Shown here one piece after another: positions 60,185-64,000 of a DNA stretch of 64,000 nucleotides. Every line of letters starts with the position of its first letter. The first letter of the stretch is position 1. The notes below the pieces were generated by a model. It was given only the letters and a program-made list of their open reading frames with translations, did no database searches and was not told where the DNA came from. The DNA comes from Acidimicrobiia bacterium (GTDB taxonomy: Bacteria; Actinomycetota; Acidimicrobiia; Spongiisociales; UBA5794), in NCBI GenBank assembly GCA_036396535.1, contig DASWKR010000030.1, positions 62,001 through 126,000 on the forward strand, in the 5' to 3' direction. The position numbers were made by a program, and so were the translations under genes.

Positions 60185-61119
60185 AACATGCGAAGCGCCG
60201 CCTCGAGGTCGGCGAGGTGGCGGTGGTCGCGCAGCGCAGGGACGGCAGGCTCGAACCGTTTCGGCGGAGAACCGACGGCGGTGACCTCCGCCCCATTCGC
60301 TGTGAGGAGGTCGGCGACCGAAGCGACGACGGCACCGGGCTCGGCACACATCGTCTCGTAGTCGACGCGGAGGAGATTGCCGGCGCCGATCTCGGAAGCA
60401 CCCTTCTCGATGGCCTGGTCGACGTGGAACACCTGGGCGGCCACCTGGACCCACCACGGCTCGGAAGCAAGGTCGGCGGCTGCCGCCGGCTTCATCGATA
60501 CCCAAGCGTCGAGCGAGCCACCGTAGACCTGGCGCATCATCGCGATCGAGATAGCAGTGTCGCGCGGGTCCCGCCTGGTCCACAGGTAGCAACTCAGCGG
60601 CAAGGTCGCCGACATCTCGCGCATGTGCCACGCCACGAGAAACGCCTTGAAGACGATCGGCTCGCCTGCGGCCTCGAGCATGTTCGTGAGGACGAGCCTG
60701 ACGCGAGCCCAGTCGACGACCCTGGCCGGATCCTCCTCCATCGCCTCGTAGCCGAGCAGCTCTCGCCAGAAGGCGCCGAACTCGTGAGGCTCGGCGATGC
60801 CGTCCGTCGCCCCAAAACGTGACTCGTAGGTGGATTCGACGCGCCTCCCGAGCAGCCGGCGTGAAAGCTCGAGGCCGATCGTCGGCGCCCGCCAGAAGAC
60901 GGCCGCCAGCCGGTCGATCCGGGTGACGGTGAGATGAGAGGTGACGAGCTGGGTCGCCAACGTCGTGCCGGTCCTCGGCACCCCGATCACATGGAGCGGG
61001 GGGATCCTGTCGGGCAGATCCGGGGTATACGACTCCTCGACGGCGGGGCCGAGGATGTCATTGAGGCGGCGGACCATCGACTCGAAGCCAGGCTGCCAAG
61101 CCTCGTGGGGGTTGGTCAT
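60175..61119 (-). CDS. Sulfotransferase family protein
   Basis: A 314-residue enzyme. The 5'-phosphosulfate loop is HVIGVPRTGTTLATQLV, and the 3'-phosphate site is in CYLWTRRDPRDTAISIAMMRQ. Typical of PAPS-dependent sulfotransferases. In this setting it could sulfate a glycan or lipid. It starts in a 4-bp overlap (ATGA) with the acyltransferase gene upstream and ends 10 bp inside the convergent sugar transferase. Confidence 0.87.
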   Translation of the reverse strand: MTNPHEAWQPGFESMVRRLNDILGPAVEESYTPDLPDRIPPLHVIGVPRTGTTLATQLVTSHLTVTRIDRLAAVFWRAPTIGLELSRRLLGRRVESTYESRFGATDGIAEPHEFGAFWRELLGYEAMEEDPARVVDWARVRLVLTNMLEAAGEPIVFKAFLVAWHMREMSATLPLSCYLWTRRDPRDTAISIAMMRQVYGGSLDAWVSMKPAAAADLASEPWWVQVAAQVFHVDQAIEKGASEIGAGNLLRVDYETMCAEPGAVVASVADLLTANGAEVTAVGSPPKRFEPAVPALRDHRHLADLEAALRMFYG

Positions 61120-62174
61120 CGCAGGCCTGCCGCAGCGCTGCGGTAGAGCGGGAAGAACCCGGACGTCGACGCGTCGGCAGGGTAGATGCCACTTCTCCGC
61201 AGCAGCTCTTCGTATCGGGCTTCGTCCGCGACGATGCGAAGCGTCCGGAAGGCTGCCCTGCGAGGCGAGAAGCTCGCCTTGAACTCGAACAATGAGTCGT
61301 GCTCGCCTCCGAGGCCACCTCCGAGGTGCAGCACCTTGCGACCCTCATCGGCGAAGAGCCGGCGAGCGAAGTCGATCGCCACCCGCGTCGGCGAGGCAGG
61401 CCCTCCAGACCGGATCGCTGCAGAGAGGTGGTACTGGACGATGTCGCCGTGCACGAAGAAGAGCGCCCCTGCGGTGATCTCGCCGTCCGATTCGACCACG
61501 ACGAGTCGTGCCAGGTCACCGAGGGCGTCGCGCAATCCGCTGAGATGCTCGAGCGTGAAGAAGTACTCGGATGCCGCCTCGAGGCGGTCCATGGTGGCGA
61601 CGTAGATGGCGTGGAATCGCTCCAGGGCAGCGTGCTCCTCGGCGACGCGAGCAACGTGGCCGGCGCGGCTCGTCCGCCGCAGCAGGTTGCGGGTCGTCGA
61701 CGACATCAGCTCGACCTGCTCGCCCTCCGGCAGCGTCAGGTCGAGCCACACCGTCTCACCGTGCTCGACTTCGACGACCGCCGCCCCGAGCGCACGTTCC
61801 GGAGTCAAGAGCGGATGGCCGCGGATGAAGGCGGTGCACACGTTCCGCTCCCGGAGCAACTCGACGAGGCGGCCGGCGAGCAGCGCTCGCCTTCCCGGAT
61901 CCGCACCCGATGTCGTCACCGGGCCGGGATACCCGTACGGCGAGACGGCGTCGACGACACCGTCGGAATCGGGGATCTCCCTGATCACGAGGGGAAGCAG
62001 CAGCATGGCATCGTCTGCTTCGACGAGCGCCGCCGACGGGACACCGCCCAGGCGAACCGCCTCGAGCGTCACGTAGCCGGGGAGGTGGTAGACGTCGTGG
62101 TCGACGATGTCGAGCGCCTCCTGCCAGCGCCGATCGGCCGGCGTGAGCAGCTCGGCACTCATCGCCGCGGTCAC
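61116..62174 (-). CDS. GNAT/FemAB-like acyltransferase
   Basis: A 352-residue protein with a doubled GNAT fold, BioF2/FemAB type: VYHLPGYVTLEAVRLGG, LLPLVIREIPDSDG, VDAVSPYGYPGPV in the first half and LVVVESDGEITAGALFFVHGDIVQYHL in the second. Such enzymes add amino-acyl or acyl groups to glycans or peptidoglycan precursors. It probably modifies the amino sugar made by the adjacent DegT aminotransferase. GTG at 62174 is used; ATG at 62162 is possible. Confidence 0.82.
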   Translation of the reverse strand: MTAAMSAELLTPADRRWQEALDIVDHDVYHLPGYVTLEAVRLGGVPSAALVEADDAMLLLPLVIREIPDSDGVVDAVSPYGYPGPVTTSGADPGRRALLAGRLVELLRERNVCTAFIRGHPLLTPERALGAAVVEVEHGETVWLDLTLPEGEQVELMSSTTRNLLRRTSRAGHVARVAEEHAALERFHAIYVATMDRLEAASEYFFTLEHLSGLRDALGDLARLVVVESDGEITAGALFFVHGDIVQYHLSAAIRSGGPASPTRVAIDFARRLFADEGRKVLHLGGGLGGEHDSLFEFKASFSPRRAAFRTLRIVADEARYEELLRRSGIYPADASTSGFFPLYRSAAAGLR

Positions 62175-62184
62175 CTTCGGCCCA

Positions 62185-63405
62185 TCATCCGGTGGCGTGG
62201 GCCATCACCTTGGCGACGGCCGCGGCAGCGTCGCCCATGTCGCCCTCGGTGAGGGTCGGGTGGACGAGGAACATCAGGCTCGTCTCTCCGAGCTGGCGAG
62301 CGACCGGCAATCGTCGCGGTGGGCGCAGCTCCTCGGCGAACGCCGCTTCGAGGTACACCTCGGAGCACGAGCCGACGAAGCACGGCACACCCTCTGCATT
62401 GATGGCGGCCATGATCCGGTCGCGGTCCCAACCGGATGCGAGGCGGTCGCGCCTCACGTGGGTGTAGTACTTGTAGTAGGACGGTTCCACGCCTTCGGCC
62501 GGCGCCGCCATGCGCAGCGCAGGCTGCAGCTCGACGGCGGCGTCGAGAATCGCCGCGTTGCGCCTGCGAGTCGCCACCATCGTCGCCAGCCGGCGCAGCT
62601 GGATGCGGCCGATCGCCGCCTGGCTCTCCGTGAGCCTCCCGTTCGTGCCGAACCCGGTGTGCAGCCAGCGGAAGCCCGGGGGGTGCTCGGCGTAGACCAG
62701 ATCGTGGTTCTTGCCGTGGTCCTTCAACGACCACATGGCGTCCCACAGGTCAGGGCGGCTGGTCACGACCATGCCCCCCTCGCCGGCCGTAGTGATGATC
62801 TTGTCCTGACACATCGAGAAGCAGCCGACGCTGCCGAACGTCCCGACGAGACGGCCGGCGACCTTGGCACCGTGCGCTTGGGCACAGTCCTCGATGATCT
62901 CGAGCCCCCGTTCCTCGGCAAGGGCTGCGATCGCCGGCATGTCGGCCGGCCACCCGCCGAGGTGGACGACGACGATCGCCCGTGTCTCAGGTGTCAGGGC
63001 TGCCGCGATCGTCTCGGCGGTGAGATTGCCGCCGATCGGCTCGACGTCGGCGAACACCGGTCGAGCCCCGGAACGCGCCACGGAGGAGATCGTTGCCACG
63101 AACGTCCTCGGTGGGACGATGACATCGTCGCCCGGCCCCAGCCGGAGCGCTTCGATGGCGACCTCGAGGGCGACGGTTCCATTGGAGAGCGCGATCGCGT
63201 ACGGGAGATGGTGATATGCGGCGAACTCCTCCTCGAAGGCACGCCCTTCGCCACCCGTCCAGTAGTTGACCCGCCCGGAAGCGAGGACTTCCCCCGCCGC
63301 GGCGATCTCCTCCTCGTCGTAGCTCGGCCACGGCGGCATCGCCGAAGTCCGCACCGGGGTTCCTCCGACGACGGCCAACTCGTCGAGGGCAGCGCGCCGC
63401 GTCAC
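62185..63405 (-). CDS. DegT/DnrJ/EryC1/StrS-family sugar aminotransferase
   Basis: A 406-residue PLP enzyme. SNGTVALEVAIEALRLGPGDDVIVPPRTFVAT is the family start, DCAQAHGAK the cofactor Asp region, and FSMCQDKIITTAGEGGM carries the PLP Lys (CQDK). It makes an amino sugar from a keto-sugar nucleotide; the epimerase/dehydratase gene just upstream would supply that substrate. GTG start in a 4-bp overlap (GTGA). The 46-codon upstream extension is part of the neighbour in another frame. Confidence 0.92.
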   Translation of the reverse strand: MTRRAALDELAVVGGTPVRTSAMPPWPSYDEEEIAAAGEVLASGRVNYWTGGEGRAFEEEFAAYHHLPYAIALSNGTVALEVAIEALRLGPGDDVIVPPRTFVATISSVARSGARPVFADVEPIGGNLTAETIAAALTPETRAIVVVHLGGWPADMPAIAALAEERGLEIIEDCAQAHGAKVAGRLVGTFGSVGCFSMCQDKIITTAGEGGMVVTSRPDLWDAMWSLKDHGKNHDLVYAEHPPGFRWLHTGFGTNGRLTESQAAIGRIQLRRLATMVATRRRNAAILDAAVELQPALRMAAPAEGVEPSYYKYYTHVRRDRLASGWDRDRIMAAINAEGVPCFVGSCSEVYLEAAFAEELRPPRRLPVARQLGETSLMFLVHPTLTEGDMGDAAAAVAKVMAHATG

Positions 63406-64000
63406 GACATCATCCCCGGCGTATGAGCATCGATACCCGAGGCGACGATTCGCCGAAGTGCCTCGACGACATCGTCGCCGGAGCGCGCCGTGCCCAAAGC
63501 CGACAGCTCGGACGGATCGAGCGGCGGGACCCGGTATCGCCACAGCAGCTCGTGTGGCTGGTCGAGCTTCTCGTCGTCCGCCGAGAACAGGATCTCATGG
63601 AGCTTCTCGCCGTTGCGCAGCCCGGTGTACTCGATGCTCGGCGGGATCCCGGGTGAGACCTCGGCGGCGAGCAGGTTCGCCAGCTCCACGATCCTGACCG
63701 GCTCGCCCATGTCGAGAACCATCACGTCTCCGGCCGAACCGATCGCCCCTGCCTGCACGACGAGCTGCACCGCTTCGGGGATCGTCATGAAGTAGCGGGT
63801 CACGTCCGGGTGGGTGACCGTGATCGGCTCACCATTGGCGATCTGCTCTCGGAACGTCGGGATGACCGACCCAGCGCTCCCGAGCACGTTGCCGAACCGG
63901 ACCGACATGTAGATCCCGGCACCGCCGTCTCCGTAGTGGGCGGTGAGGCGCTCGGCGACGCGCTTCGTCAGCCCGAGGACGCTCGTCGGGTCTGCCGCCT
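63402..64000 (-). CDS. CapD-like nucleotide-sugar epimerase/dehydratase (5' truncated)
   Basis: The last 199 codons of a gene that runs off the right edge. It reads DPTSVLGLTKRVAERL, then GIYMSVRFGNVLGSAGSVIPTF, then ITVTHPDVTRYFMTIPEAVQLV, the conserved core of CapD/FlmA-type 4,6-dehydratases, and GLRNGEKLHEILFS near the end. The Thr-Lys part matches the short-chain fold's catalytic region. It should make the keto-sugar used by the DegT aminotransferase, with which it overlaps by 4 bp. An ATG at 63908 is internal and not the start. Confidence 0.9.
   Translation of the reverse strand, partial: AADPTSVLGLTKRVAERLTAHYGDGGAGIYMSVRFGNVLGSAGSVIPTFREQIANGEPITVTHPDVTRYFMTIPEAVQLVVQAGAIGSAGDVMVLDMGEPVRIVELANLLAAEVSPGIPPSIEYTGLRNGEKLHEILFSADDEKLDQPHELLWRYRVPPLDPSELSALGTARSGDDVVEALRRIVASGIDAHTPGMMS

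Overview
This is a roughly 68 % GC chromosomal window from an actinobacterium, most likely a deep-branching one such as Acidimicrobiia. That placement is an inference. It rests on a WhiB regulator, an actinobacterial/Firmicutes-type SOS box, a CDC48-like ATPase, a DEDD-exonuclease/GIY-YIG fusion, a type A RNase P RNA, and many genes whose start codon sits 6-10 nt after a TANNNT -10 box (leaderless or nearly so). I see no insertion sequence, prophage or CRISPR array; this is ordinary, tightly packed chromosome with several informative regulatory elements.

Layout. 1-6.4 kb: the glycine-rich tail of a membrane protein, a TrmH-type RNA methyltransferase, a zinc-ribbon protein, an SOS-controlled nuclease, a CDC48-like ATPase and a DUF4349 lipoprotein. 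6.5-13.4 kb: a complete histidine locus. hisA is divergent from a TrpR-like regulator followed by hisG-D-C-B-H-F-IE, and one 26-bp palindrome lies between the two arms. 13.4-17 kb: small lipoproteins, a thioredoxin/Lgt-like pair, and a fluoride-resistance operon (crcB-crcB-DUF190) preceded by a fluoride riboswitch. 17-29.2 kb: an eight-gene minus-strand operon, almost every junction an overlap of 1-11 bp, encoding an exported membrane protein, an ABC ATPase and permease, a coiled-coil protein with a (QG)n tract, MoxR, DUF58, a BatA/VWA protein and a double-VWA protein.

29.2-38.8 kb: a thioredoxin-fold lipoprotein with an in-frame UGA at the first catalytic cysteine and a SECIS-like hairpin after it, trpD, whiB, a gamma-glutamylcyclotransferase-like protein with an apparent CTG start, rnpB, a REC-PAS regulator, an aquaporin, a Nif3/zinc-ribbon pair and msrA. 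39-41 kb: a secreted RTX-repeat protein. 41-50.5 kb: a Tad pilus locus (tadE, tadG, cpaB, cpaE, cpaF, a VWA-TadB fusion, tadC) with a LuxR-type regulator upstream and a DnaB/RecA-like ATPase coupled to its end. 50.5-58.2 kb: ilvC, an exported VWA protein, a UbiB-type kinase, tRNA-Val, a spermidine-synthase-like membrane protein and two small genes. 58.3-64 kb: surface-glycan genes (flippase, sugar transferase, sulfotransferase, GNAT/FemAB-like enzyme, DegT aminotransferase, CapD-like epimerase running off the end).

The points most worth a second look are the putative selenocysteine thioredoxin lipoprotein, the SOS box sitting exactly in a promoter spacer, the shared his operator palindrome, the fluoride riboswitch, the MoxR/VWA/ABC operon and the VWA-TadB fusion.
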